Positions 22,924 to 31,519 of a stretch of 32,740 bases of DNA are shown here, in pieces; position 1 is the stretch's first letter, and every line of letters begins with the position of its first letter. The stretch comes from Verrucomicrobia bacterium UBA1183 (lineage in GTDB: Bacteria; Verrucomicrobiota; Verrucomicrobiia; Opitutales; UBA9783). The notes beneath the pieces are model-generated. The model did no database searches. It was not told the DNA's origin and worked only from the letters and a program-made list of their open reading frames with translations. The stretch is from positions 36,991 through 69,730 of the forward strand of contig DBYP01000006.1 in NCBI GenBank assembly GCA_002309885.1. Direction: 5' to 3'. Position numbers and translations under genes: made by a program.

Positions 22924-24281
22924 AGTTTTTTGATCCTCATTTATTGCAAAAATGGACCGACGGTGTTTGGACTCATGAGCCAACAAACAGAATCGAAAAC
23001 TTCTGTTTTGATACGCGAAAATTGGGGAAAAACGAATGCTTCTTAGCTATAAAAAACACAAATAATGACGGCCATAATTATGTCAAAATGGCAGAATCTT
23101 CAGGTGCCGTTGCTGCAATTGTTGAGCATAGAATTCCCCATATTTCACTACCTCAACTGATAGTAAAAAACACACTTTGGGCTTTTCAAAAAATTGCAAA
23201 ATGCTACCGAGAAACCCTATCTACGAAGATTATTGGAATTACCGGCAGTTGTGGCAAAACGACGCTCAAAGAGCTATTGGCATTACTATTGGGCGATCAG
23301 ACATTTAAAACCCCAGAAAACTTCAACAACCATCTAGGGCTTCCATTTTCTATTACACAAATTGATGATAAAATTCATGAAAATGCGGTAATAGAAGTCG
23401 GTATAAGTCGCCCCAATGAAATGGATAGTTTGGCAGATATGCTTCAACCCGACGAAGCCATTCTTACCAATATTGGACCAGCGCATTTGGGGAATTTCGA
23501 CTCATTAAATGACATCGGCATTGAGAAATTTAAGCTGCTGAATAGCGCTAAAGGCAATGTTTTCTTTTTTGAAGATTTTCAACGTTATAACACTAAAAAA
23601 GACCCTTGTTATATTTTATCCGTCGCACCATTAGAACATAATGTTACCCACATAACCCATTCAAAATACTCTCCCGTCATAAATTGCGCATTCCATAAAA
23701 CCCAAGACGGCTGGAAACTGGAAGTCGAGGATTCAAAATTCAGCGTGCCCTTTTTGTTAGGCGACGGGGCCATTCGAAACTTTGCATTAGCCATCGCAGT
23801 AGCACTGAAAAATAATATCTCGCCCACTCTTATTCAAGAACGGCTGCGTCTTTGGCAACCTTTTCAAAATCGAGGCCTTTGGAAAACCGTAAATCAAGTG
23901 CATTATTTCATCGATTGTTACAATGCCAATCCAGCTTCTTACGCCGATAGTTTGCAGCATTTTTACAACGAAAAACCTCAAAACACCCCAGCTTGTTTTA
24001 TCTTGGGAAGCATGGAAGAATTAGGTTCCACAAGCGAGGAATACCACAAAAAAATCGCAGAGCATATCATGCCAAATACAGAAGATTATTTTATTTGCAT
24101 TGGGAATTTTTGCGATGCGATAAAAGAAGGGCTTAAGCAGCATGGAGTTGTTGAAAAGCAAATTCAATGCACAAAAACAACGCAAGAAGCCGCCTCCTTA
24201 TTAATAAATTTATCTCCAAACTACGTTTATCTAAAAGGCAGCCACTGTTACCATCTTGAAAATTTGATTGCAGAAAAATGA
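22920..24281 (+). CDS. murF: UDP-MurNAc-tripeptide:D-Ala-D-Ala ligase MurF
   Basis: A 453-residue Mur ligase. The N-terminal domain has NFCFDTRKLGKNECFLAI, the ATP loop is GSCGKTT at 109-115 and ENFNNHLGLP is a MurF signature. The central domain has EVGISRPNEMDSL, the C-terminal domain DCYNANPASYADSL. It adds D-Ala-D-Ala to give the UDP-MurNAc-pentapeptide. It is the last recognisable wall gene here; mraY, murD, ftsW and murG do not follow. Confidence 0.93.
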   Translation: MKFFDPHLLQKWTDGVWTHEPTNRIENFCFDTRKLGKNECFLAIKNTNNDGHNYVKMAESSGAVAAIVEHRIPHISLPQLIVKNTLWAFQKIAKCYRETLSTKIIGITGSCGKTTLKELLALLLGDQTFKTPENFNNHLGLPFSITQIDDKIHENAVIEVGISRPNEMDSLADMLQPDEAILTNIGPAHLGNFDSLNDIGIEKFKLLNSAKGNVFFFEDFQRYNTKKDPCYILSVAPLEHNVTHITHSKYSPVINCAFHKTQDGWKLEVEDSKFSVPFLLGDGAIRNFALAIAVALKNNISPTLIQERLRLWQPFQNRGLWKTVNQVHYFIDCYNANPASYADSLQHFYNEKPQNTPACFILGSMEELGSTSEEYHKKIAEHIMPNTEDYFICIGNFCDAIKEGLKQHGVVEKQIQCTKTTQEAASLLINLSPNYVYLKGSHCYHLENLIAEK

Positions 24282-24302
24282 ATTTCTCTATCTAATAGGC
24301 TC

Positions 24303-24455
24303 ATGAGTTCACCTAAAGATATTACCCACTGTTTCGCTTTCGATAAAGCCATCCACGCCCGAGCACAAGCACGGAAGCGCAATTTTTTCTTGAAATTAAC
24401 GTACGTTTTGTTGGGTATCTTGTTTGTTTCTCAAGTTATTTTCTTCCTGATATAA
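24303..24455 (+). CDS. Small membrane protein (50 codons)
   Basis: ATG at 24303 to TAA at 24453-24455. The peptide has a polar start MSSPKDITHC, a basic stretch RAQARKRN, and a strongly hydrophobic C-terminus (about residues 33-50, LTYVLLGILFVSQVIFFLI). This fits a single tail-anchored membrane helix. AGG lies a few bases upstream. It follows murF by 21 bp on the same strand and overlaps the convergent kdsB 3' end by 20 bp. A clean positive-inside pattern supports a real gene. No family was recognised. Confidence 0.5.
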   Translation: MSSPKDITHCFAFDKAIHARAQARKRNFFLKLTYVLLGILFVSQVIFFLI

Positions 24456-25182
24456 GCGCTTCTGCCTTTTCCAAATCTTCTTGCGTATCAATCGCGACGG
24501 AACGTCCGGGTGCTTCCAGCGTTGCAATCTGAAAGCCATTGGCAAGAAACCGTAACTGTTCCAAGGATTCGGCTTTTTCAAGGTAAGTTTGAGATAATTC
24601 GTGATACTGTTCTAACAGATCGCGTCGATAACCGTAAATTCCCAAATGCCCCCAAAAAGTCGTCTCACTTAGCCACTGATTTTCATTTGCGCCACGAACG
24701 AAAGGGATTGGACTTCGAGAAAAATAAATAGCACGTCCATTGTTATCCAAAACCGTCTTTACGATATTAGGATTTAAAACATCCTCTATCTGTTTTAGAC
24801 GATAAACACCGGTTAACATCGGAGCTTCGATGAAAGTTGCTTTATCAATCAACGATTCAACCCAGTTCGGGTCGATAAAAGGTTCGTCGCCCTGTACGTT
24901 AAAAATCCAATCACCCGAGATTTTGTTTAAAACAGAAACGATTCTATCCGTGCCCGAATGGCAATTGGGAGATGTCATAAGCCCTTGAATACCCAAAGAT
25001 TTAGCCAAACCAACGATTTCTATGCTATCAGTTACCACATACACTTGGCTACAATTCCTAACCTGTAATGCACGTTCAATAACATGTTGAATCACAGGCT
25101 TACCCCCCAAATTTTTCAACATTTTACCGGGCAACCGTGAAGAAGCTATTCTTGCTGGGATAGCGATACTACAATTAATCAT
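24436..25182 (-). CDS. kdsB: 3-deoxy-manno-octulosonate cytidylyltransferase
   Basis: A 248-residue CMP-Kdo synthetase. ARIASSRLPGK at 10-20 is the nucleotide-binding signature, SPNCHSGTDR and VQGDEP (96-101) are conserved active-site segments, and the central FWGHLGIYGYRRDLL pattern is typical. It activates Kdo with CTP for lipid A inner-core assembly, so it implies LPS. Its start overlaps the stop of the zinc-ribbon gene by 4 bp. Its 3' end overlaps the small membrane ORF on the other strand. Confidence 0.95.
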   Translation of the reverse strand: MINCSIAIPARIASSRLPGKMLKNLGGKPVIQHVIERALQVRNCSQVYVVTDSIEIVGLAKSLGIQGLMTSPNCHSGTDRIVSVLNKISGDWIFNVQGDEPFIDPNWVESLIDKATFIEAPMLTGVYRLKQIEDVLNPNIVKTVLDNNGRAIYFSRSPIPFVRGANENQWLSETTFWGHLGIYGYRRDLLEQYHELSQTYLEKAESLEQLRFLANGFQIATLEAPGRSVAIDTQEDLEKAEALISGRK

Positions 25183-25889
25183 ACGTTCAACCTATATAAA
25201 ATTCTTCCGCAATGTTCACAAAACTGCACGCCTTCTTTTTGTAAGCGATCCATAGCTTCACGTGATAGAGCCAAAAAACAGCCACCGCATTTCCCATCTT
25301 CTTTGACAGGCACGATACGCGGCATGGACTTACCACATTTCCGCAAATTTACATACGCTTGATAATAGGGCCCCTGCAAATGAGATTCATACGCTTCTTG
25401 TTGTTTTTGCGCTTCTTCCCATTGTACCAATAACGCTTCACTTTGCCGTTCCAACGCAAACGCTTGTTCATCCCACTGACGCACTTGCGTCTCATGTGTT
25501 GCCTTCTGGGTTTGTGTAAGCTTTTCCTGCGTCTCAATCCCTTCTAAATCTGACAACATACGATCTTGCAAATCCGAAATCTGTTGCTCAACACGCTTGT
25601 TGGCTTCTTCCAAAGCATTGAATTCTTCTGCTTTTTTGACAAATAAACGTTTTGCTTTTTGCTGTACTAACAAATCTTCCAAGTGATTTAGTTCAAGCTC
25701 TTGCGCTTGATAGTCGCGCTTTTTCGCCACCAACTGCGCTTCGGCATCTTTTAAGGCAGCTTCGGATTTTCGTTTCAATTCCTGCAACGACTGCAAGTTT
25801 TTTGCACATAATTCGCGCTGTTTTTGAATATCCAAAACGGAATTTTCTAACGTTTGCAGCTGCAACAACGGGTGAATGATTTCGTCCAC
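25179..25889 (-). CDS. Coiled-coil zinc-ribbon protein of the HP0958/CdsZ family
   Basis: A 236-residue protein. About residues 10-170 form a long, Glu/Lys/Gln-rich antiparallel coiled coil, followed by a C4 zinc ribbon with Cys201, Cys204, Cys224 and Cys227 (CGGC and CEHC). This is the zf-RING_7 (PF02591) layout. Helicobacter HP0958 (FlgZ) is needed for flagella and binds RpoN and flaA mRNA. Chlamydia CT398/CdsZ also binds RpoN and type III components. A role in flagellar or type III export regulation is therefore reasonable, but family members are widespread and the neighbour here is kdsB. The start is GTG at 25889; no nearby ATG fits better. Confidence 0.8.
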   Translation of the reverse strand: MDEIIHPLLQLQTLENSVLDIQKQRELCAKNLQSLQELKRKSEAALKDAEAQLVAKKRDYQAQELELNHLEDLLVQQKAKRLFVKKAEEFNALEEANKRVEQQISDLQDRMLSDLEGIETQEKLTQTQKATHETQVRQWDEQAFALERQSEALLVQWEEAQKQQEAYESHLQGPYYQAYVNLRKCGKSMPRIVPVKEDGKCGGCFLALSREAMDRLQKEGVQFCEHCGRILYRLNV

Positions 25890-25930
25890 GCGTATCTTTT
25901 AAAAAAATTTCCAAGCGAAGTAAACAACAA

Positions 25931-28222
25931 TTATTGTATATTTTGCTTTTCGACCTCTTTCTCAACCGAATCGTAGCTAATTCTGGCATGCGACATCGTT
26001 AGCAATGTTACCTCGAAGCTCTTCTTTATCGCATCCAAATCCTGCAACGTAATCTTACATGCATTCAGCTGTTCGGTCTCGATGCGGTCCTTGACAATCT
26101 TATCGATTAGATCCCGAATAGATTGCGCCGTACATTTTTCCAAACTACGGCTCGCGGCCTCGATTGCATCTGCCAACAAAATGATTGCAGCTTCTTTAAA
26201 TTCTGGCTTAGGACCATCATATCGGAACACCTTTTCGTCAATAACCTCGTTTTCATCGGTTTTTAATAGCAGGGCCTTCTTATAAAAATACTGCATCACC
26301 GACGTTCCATGATGTTGACGAATAACGTCGATAATAATCTTCGGCAATTTGTACGTCTTTGCTAACTCCACACCTTCTTTTACGTGACTTTTTAGGATAA
26401 TAGCACTCATGGAAGGTGTTTGATCCGCATGAGGATTTTCGCCTTCGCGTTGATTTTCTGTAAAATATTCCGGTTTTATAATCTTTCCGATATCGTGATA
26501 CAACGCGCAACAGCGGCACAACAATGGGTTCGCTCCAATTTCCGCAGCCGCTTTTTCAGCCAACGTGGCGACCATCAAACTATGGTGATAGGTACCCGGC
26601 GCAACCAGTTGTAATTTCCGCAACAGGGGGTGATTATAATCCGTCAAATTCAAAAACGTAATATTGGTCGTGTAATGGAAAAACTTTTCAAAAACCGGAA
26701 TCAAATTGACCACCAAGAACAGGGTACCCAACCCGTTTACAGCAATCGCCAATACTTGTTGAGAACAGAAGGCCAATGTATAACGCAACATAAGAGTACC
26801 ATAGACAAAGGTTATGATCGCAAACAGAATGTAAGCATAACATCCCGCCTTTAAGATATCCTCCTTAAATTTTACTTTTCGGCAGAGAAAAACAATGAAT
26901 GTACCCACCAAAAGATCCAGTAAAAACGCGTCTAAGGTTCCGTAAACGATAAAAGTCTTTACGCCAACAACGAAGAACGTACATACAAATCCCGCCAATG
27001 TGTCCGTCAATGCGGTAATTAACAAGCTGGATAGGAATGTGGGCACCAAAAACGCCGCAAACGGGGCCAACAAACACTGTTGCCCAATCATCGCATGCAC
27101 ACAGAAAACATTAATCAAACGAATAACGAGTATATTCAGTACAAGAACGACCCCTGTAACCATTTTAAGCCGTATTTGCTGATTAAGCCGCGTTGGGAGC
27201 AATTTTAGGACAAAAATCAGCAAAACAAACAACAAGCTTAACAAGAAGATTTTCTTCATAAAAATGGTCTGATAGGCCTTTTTATAAACATCTTGTGCTT
27301 CCAAATTTTTCAAATACGCCAAATAACATTCGTAAATCTCGGGCGTAACCATCTGCCCGCTATCCACAATAACGTTTCCCTGTTGAATCTTTACGTTTAC
27401 ATCGGGGGTACGTTCAACAAACTGTTGGATCTTTTCTTGCGTTTTCTTCTTATCATAAACCAAATTGGGCGTCAAACCGTACTTACAAATGTGAACAAGC
27501 GCATTGGCGATATCGTACTCTATATCCATAACGAATAAATTCATTCGCAAGTTTTTAAGAGCATTGCCTCGGCTTTGGAGACGGGTATTCCCTTGATCCA
27601 GGCGTGCCATTGAAGAATATACGTTCTCATCATCTAAATAAGATTCTGTATCGTCAAATATCCCCTTTTGCGCCATTTCTTGCAAAATGAACAAACACTC
27701 ATCCAGCCATCGGTTGCGTTGCAAGGAAGTGCCTATAGCCAATAAATTCTCCAAATCATCTTTTTCTAGGAAAAGATTGTACTTTGTATCAAATTCTTCG
27801 ATCAATTCATTCAGTGCTGTCGTGCGCTTATTCGCATCCTTGATGTCAGCGCATCGGGTTAATTGCCCCTTCAAACGTTCAATTTTTTGCGAAAAATTAT
27901 GAAACGCGCTCATATCCACTTTGTAAACCGGCGCAACCATATGACGACGCTGTTCCCGCAGTTCGGCTGTTTTCAAATTACTGATGTAATCGAAATCTAT
28001 ATTGGAAACAATACGTGCTTTTGCGGGCGTATTCAAAGACAACTGAGGCCCTATTGGCGATTGTCCCCAAAAAGAAATCATCAGAACGACCGCAAAAAAT
28101 ACCGCATACCCCAACAAGGATTTTTTTGAAAATGTCAATGGAATGTTCCCAACTTTTTCAAGTCGCTTGTGATGTTTCTCTATAATTTCTTCCTGTTTAG
28201 ATCTCTTATGAAACCAACTCAT
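25931..28222 (-). CDS. Membrane HD-domain phosphodiesterase, PgpH-like (7TM-HD family)
   Basis: A 763-residue membrane protein. One N-terminal helix (about 35-55) precedes an extracytoplasmic domain (about 60-315) of the 7TMR-HDED type. About seven membrane helices follow (about 325-515), then a cytoplasmic HD domain with YHHSLMVATLAEKAA, His576-Asp577 in LYHDIGK, and IRQHHGTS. Listeria PgpH of this architecture hydrolyses cyclic di-AMP, so control of that nucleotide is the likely role. The start overlaps the HIT gene stop by 4 bp. Confidence 0.88.
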   Translation of the reverse strand: MSWFHKRSKQEEIIEKHHKRLEKVGNIPLTFSKKSLLGYAVFFAVVLMISFWGQSPIGPQLSLNTPAKARIVSNIDFDYISNLKTAELREQRRHMVAPVYKVDMSAFHNFSQKIERLKGQLTRCADIKDANKRTTALNELIEEFDTKYNLFLEKDDLENLLAIGTSLQRNRWLDECLFILQEMAQKGIFDDTESYLDDENVYSSMARLDQGNTRLQSRGNALKNLRMNLFVMDIEYDIANALVHICKYGLTPNLVYDKKKTQEKIQQFVERTPDVNVKIQQGNVIVDSGQMVTPEIYECYLAYLKNLEAQDVYKKAYQTIFMKKIFLLSLLFVLLIFVLKLLPTRLNQQIRLKMVTGVVLVLNILVIRLINVFCVHAMIGQQCLLAPFAAFLVPTFLSSLLITALTDTLAGFVCTFFVVGVKTFIVYGTLDAFLLDLLVGTFIVFLCRKVKFKEDILKAGCYAYILFAIITFVYGTLMLRYTLAFCSQQVLAIAVNGLGTLFLVVNLIPVFEKFFHYTTNITFLNLTDYNHPLLRKLQLVAPGTYHHSLMVATLAEKAAAEIGANPLLCRCCALYHDIGKIIKPEYFTENQREGENPHADQTPSMSAIILKSHVKEGVELAKTYKLPKIIIDVIRQHHGTSVMQYFYKKALLLKTDENEVIDEKVFRYDGPKPEFKEAAIILLADAIEAASRSLEKCTAQSIRDLIDKIVKDRIETEQLNACKITLQDLDAIKKSFEVTLLTMSHARISYDSVEKEVEKQNIQ

Positions 28223-28710
28223 AACTCAATAAATGACTTTAACCGCTTCCACATATCCTTCAAAGCTAATGGCAACACTCGCGTCTCACCGACAACCGGC
28301 ATGAAGTTCGTATCGCCATTCCAACGAGGGACAATGTGAACATGGAGATGTTGCGGAATCCCAGCACCTGCAGCCTTACCTAAATTAATACCTAGATTGA
28401 TACCTTCCGGCTTCAGCGCTCTCCTCAGCAAATCTTCCGCAAACGCCAACAAATTCATCAAATCCAACCGTTCATCCGAAGTTAAATCTGATAATTTTTG
28501 CACCGCTCGGTAAGGAATCGCCAACAGATGTCCTGCATTATAAGGAAACGTATTCAGAACGAGGTAGCAAAATTTCGTACGATACAGTATGTAATTTGCC
28601 TCATCATCACCTCGTTTGGGGAGATCCTCGAAAAGCGTCTCGGACGAGTTCTCATTTTCCTTAGGGGCTTCTATGTATTCATAGCGCCAATACGCATGCA
28701 AACGCTCCAT
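28219..28710 (-). CDS. HIT family hydrolase
   Basis: A 163-residue histidine-triad protein. The active-site triad is HLHVH at 121-125, followed by IVPRWNGDTNFMPVV, and the NTFPYNAGHLLAIPYRAV segment is a typical substrate-loop region. The length and the NGDTNFMP tail resemble Ap4A phosphorylase/hydrolase-like HIT proteins. It probably cleaves dinucleoside polyphosphates or nucleotidyl conjugates in the cytoplasm. It is the first gene of the run HIT, PgpH-like, zinc ribbon, kdsB. Confidence 0.88.
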   Translation of the reverse strand: MERLHAYWRYEYIEAPKENENSSETLFEDLPKRGDDEANYILYRTKFCYLVLNTFPYNAGHLLAIPYRAVQKLSDLTSDERLDLMNLLAFAEDLLRRALKPEGINLGINLGKAAGAGIPQHLHVHIVPRWNGDTNFMPVVGETRVLPLALKDMWKRLKSFIEL

Positions 28711-28847
28711 GACCTAATATTCTAAAACCCAATGCTATTTTGTCCACTCAAAAACAAAAATAAATGTAAGTTCAACTTTGAAGTGCAACTGCTGAAGTAA
28801 AAGATTGAAAAAAGCGAAGAGAGCTCATAGATTCCACTCGTAAGTAT

Positions 28848-29882
28848 CTATTTTTGTTGCGATATTTCTAATGCTGCGAAATGATCATTGCCATTGTGAC
28901 AAATTAAAAGCGCATCCTTGTGGATTTTAATAAGCGAGTTTGTTTCATTGACGTCCAATACCTGATTTACTCCACCTTGTCTATCAATGTATTGCGCTGC
29001 ACCATCATGGGAAACTAATATAATTTCCTTACTGAGATTTTTTGCAATGTAAGGGAAAATGGAATCATCTACATATGCTCTATCCTGTTGTGCATCCTGT
29101 TTTAATTTAGTACCATCCGGTATTTCATCAGCAATTTCTTTTCTAAAATTACCTACAACAGATTCTAAGTATTGTCCTAATACGGCATTTGCTTCGGGAG
29201 TATATACCCCCTTTTTATTGAACCATGATAATAATACCGCATCAAAAGCACAATTGCCAAAACCGGGTGTCTGAATAACCTTAAAGTTTACCCCTGGAAG
29301 CATAAAATGATCAAAGCGGTTGTCTTTATCGTTGGTTGTTTTATTGTTTTCGGCTAACACCTTTACTTGTTCTTTAAATTTTTCTAATTTATCATCTTTT
29401 TTGAGGATCTCTCCTAAAGGGTAATTGTCCGTCAATTCCTTCAGGTTTATTTTCCCTACAATACCATCTCTTGAACTAGCTGCTATCCCTTCTTGTTCCT
29501 GGTAATCATTGTAGGCTTCTTGGAATTGACGATTTTGACTTATGTCGGGATCTTTAAGAAAAGATTCCAATACATCAGATGTCATAAATTTATAAATGTT
29601 AATTTCTTTATCATTCCAATTTTTTAATGTTTCGGCAAATTTTTCCTTAAACTGATGAACATTATTTATGTCGAGATCGCCCAATGCATCTTGGAGGGAC
29701 TTATCAACTGTACGAGCTATATCCGAAGTCTGTGTTAATGTTTTTTCAGCATTTAATGGTTGTGGTGGATACTTAAAGGTACTTTCAGCATTTTGCTCTA
29801 CCCTTTTATTCCCGACAGATGTACTTTGCGTTTGATCCAGGGCACCTCTTAATGATGTAGTGGGTTGTATTGATGATACCAT
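28848..29882 (-). CDS. OTU-like cysteine protease (candidate secreted deubiquitinase)
   Basis: A 344-residue protein. The N-terminal ~170 residues are polar with a Ser/Thr/Gln-rich start (MVSSIQPTTS) and no signal peptide. The C-terminal domain starts near 195. It contains GFGNCAFDA with putative nucleophile Cys211, which corresponds to the GDGNC motif of OTU proteases. It ends with NDHFAALEI, where His334 fits the catalytic histidine. The usual Asp two residues before Gly-Asn-Cys is Phe here, so the oxyanion region differs. OTU enzymes remove ubiquitin from host proteins; bacteria lack ubiquitin, so a bacterial OTU with such an N-terminus is probably injected into a eukaryotic cell. It starts 10 bp after motB with a good GAGGGAAG ribosome-binding site. 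Secretion and substrate are inference. Confidence 0.75.
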   Translation of the reverse strand: MVSSIQPTTSLRGALDQTQSTSVGNKRVEQNAESTFKYPPQPLNAEKTLTQTSDIARTVDKSLQDALGDLDINNVHQFKEKFAETLKNWNDKEINIYKFMTSDVLESFLKDPDISQNRQFQEAYNDYQEQEGIAASSRDGIVGKINLKELTDNYPLGEILKKDDKLEKFKEQVKVLAENNKTTNDKDNRFDHFMLPGVNFKVIQTPGFGNCAFDAVLLSWFNKKGVYTPEANAVLGQYLESVVGNFRKEIADEIPDGTKLKQDAQQDRAYVDDSIFPYIAKNLSKEIILVSHDGAAQYIDRQGGVNQVLDVNETNSLIKIHKDALLICHNGNDHFAALEISQQK

Positions 29883-29892
29883 ATACTTCCCT

Positions 29893-30654
29893 CTAACGTT
29901 TTAGAATAGTTTCCGTATTTATATGCAAGGACAGTTTGACCATCAAAATATCGTGCTGGGCTTGTTCTGGTTTCATTTTTTCAATGAAAAGGGTTTGTAC
30001 TTTATGTAATGAAAAACCGTGATAAATAAGCCGATTAAACACCGTTTTTAACAGTCCTTGCGCATTATACCAATGGTCATTAACAGCAAGCGTCGTTCCT
30101 TCTTTGCGAAGCTGCGTTTGTAAGTCACCTATATGGGCTTGTTCCTTCAACTCAGGTTCATAAATAGAAATATCTAAATTCCCATCGTACTGATCCAATG
30201 TCCAGGCCAATGAGCGAATAATAAGGTCTCCAAACTGCGATAAATGCTTATGCTCATCATCAAAAATGGGATTTTGTTCACGATTATAAATCATCATTTC
30301 TACCCCATCCGGCGTAATGAAGATATCCAGGGGCTTATCCCGAGAATCTTTGCTTAGATTCAACGTTTGAAAAATGCTTTCGGCGATCTCCTTCAACTTT
30401 TCTTTGGATATTTTGGAAATACCACTCCCCTCTTCGCCGGTAGCCCCTTGACCAGATATCATTTTTTGCCCCATCAACAATTCATGTTCATAGGCTACGG
30501 GATTTTTAAAATAATCGGCGGCCGCTTTGAGCACTTCAGGTTTTTGTCCAAGAATCCACAAAACCATGAATAAAGCCATCATGGCGGTCATGAAGTCTGC
30601 ATAGGCAACCTTCCATGCGCCTCCGTGATGCCCTCCACCTTTCTTTTTTGCCAT
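29893..30654 (-). CDS. motB: Flagellar stator protein MotB-like
   Basis: A 253-residue protein. A basic N-terminus (MAKKKGGG) leads into one membrane helix YADFMTAMMALFMVLWI with the proton-binding Asp20. A periplasmic OmpA-like peptidoglycan-binding region follows (about 120-250), weakly conserved in sequence. With MotA it forms the ion channel that drives flagellar rotation. motA lies 2 bp upstream and the OTU gene 10 bp downstream. Some MotA/B-like pairs energise other machines, but sigma-28 next door supports flagella. Confidence 0.9.
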   Translation of the reverse strand: MAKKKGGGHHGGAWKVAYADFMTAMMALFMVLWILGQKPEVLKAAADYFKNPVAYEHELLMGQKMISGQGATGEEGSGISKISKEKLKEIAESIFQTLNLSKDSRDKPLDIFITPDGVEMMIYNREQNPIFDDEHKHLSQFGDLIIRSLAWTLDQYDGNLDISIYEPELKEQAHIGDLQTQLRKEGTTLAVNDHWYNAQGLLKTVFNRLIYHGFSLHKVQTLFIEKMKPEQAQHDILMVKLSLHINTETILKR

Positions 30655-30656
30655 GA

Positions 30657-31517
30657 TTATTTCTTAGATGTTTGTTTTAATAAAGTTTCCAACTCATTGG
30701 CATCGGGCTGAAGTCCTGCATCAATCTTTCGACGTGCATATTCAATAGCCATCAAAGGCGCCATTCCTCTCACATTTTCTGAAATAGCGGTAGATATTAT
30801 CTGTAAAAGCATGTGTTGCATTCGGTGGTTGTTCTGAATACGCTTCGCCAAAGGATTTACGAAACCGTAAGCCCCCCAAACTCCTAAAAATGTTCCCGTA
30901 AGCGCTGCAGCCACTTTCAAACCGACACGTTCTGGACCTTCGGCAATCGCATTCATGGTATTGATGATTCCCATAACCGCAGCCACAATACCGATACCTG
31001 GGAGTGAATCTCCGATCAAACTTAAAATACTAACAGGTTGTTCATCACCATCCTCAATGGTATCCAATTCTGCTTCCAGCAACTTATCCATTTGTTCAGG
31101 CTTGATACGACCATCGATCAGAGGCCGAAAGGCATTAACAATGAACTGCATAACCTGTTTTTGTTGTAAAACCGAAGGATACTTAGAGAAGATAGAACTA
31201 CGTTGAGGTTCTGAAATGTGCTCATCCAGGGCAATTAGACCATCTTTACGGGTAAGCATAAAAAGTTCATAGAGCAATTTTAGCAAATCGATAATTCCGT
31301 TTTTGGAAACCACGCCTCCCTTTAAACACCCCAAAATGTCTCGAAAAATAGCAAACAAAACTTCTTTTGTACTTGCTATAATCATGACACCGACAGCAAT
31401 ACCGATGATGGTAACAAATTCCGAGATATGCAGTAGTACCACGGGATTGCCACCAGCTAACATAAAGCCACCCATCGTGGCACAGAATACAACCAAATAA
31501 CCTAGTATTAATAACAT
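30657..31517 (-). CDS. motA: Flagellar stator protein MotA-like
   Basis: About 286 residues with four membrane helices: two N-terminal (about 1-45) and two C-terminal (about 170-220, containing DSLPGIGIVAAVMG with the conserved Pro). The cytoplasmic loop carries RKDGLIALDEHI, which holds the charged residues that contact FliG. I chose the ATG at 31517, 2 bp after the sigma-28 stop. A TTG at 31523 would overlap that stop by 4 bp and add two residues, and is also possible. Confidence 0.92.
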   Translation of the reverse strand: MLLILGYLVVFCATMGGFMLAGGNPVVLLHISEFVTIIGIAVGVMIIASTKEVLFAIFRDILGCLKGGVVSKNGIIDLLKLLYELFMLTRKDGLIALDEHISEPQRSSIFSKYPSVLQQKQVMQFIVNAFRPLIDGRIKPEQMDKLLEAELDTIEDGDEQPVSILSLIGDSLPGIGIVAAVMGIINTMNAIAEGPERVGLKVAAALTGTFLGVWGAYGFVNPLAKRIQNNHRMQHMLLQIISTAISENVRGMAPLMAIEYARRKIDAGLQPDANELETLLKQTSKK

Positions 31518-31519
31518 AA

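Noticed and set aside
28769..28790. Imperfect dyad between the HIT gene and the OTU gene, considered as a terminator or operator
   Set aside because: Pairing is interrupted and no T-run follows; too weak to annotate.
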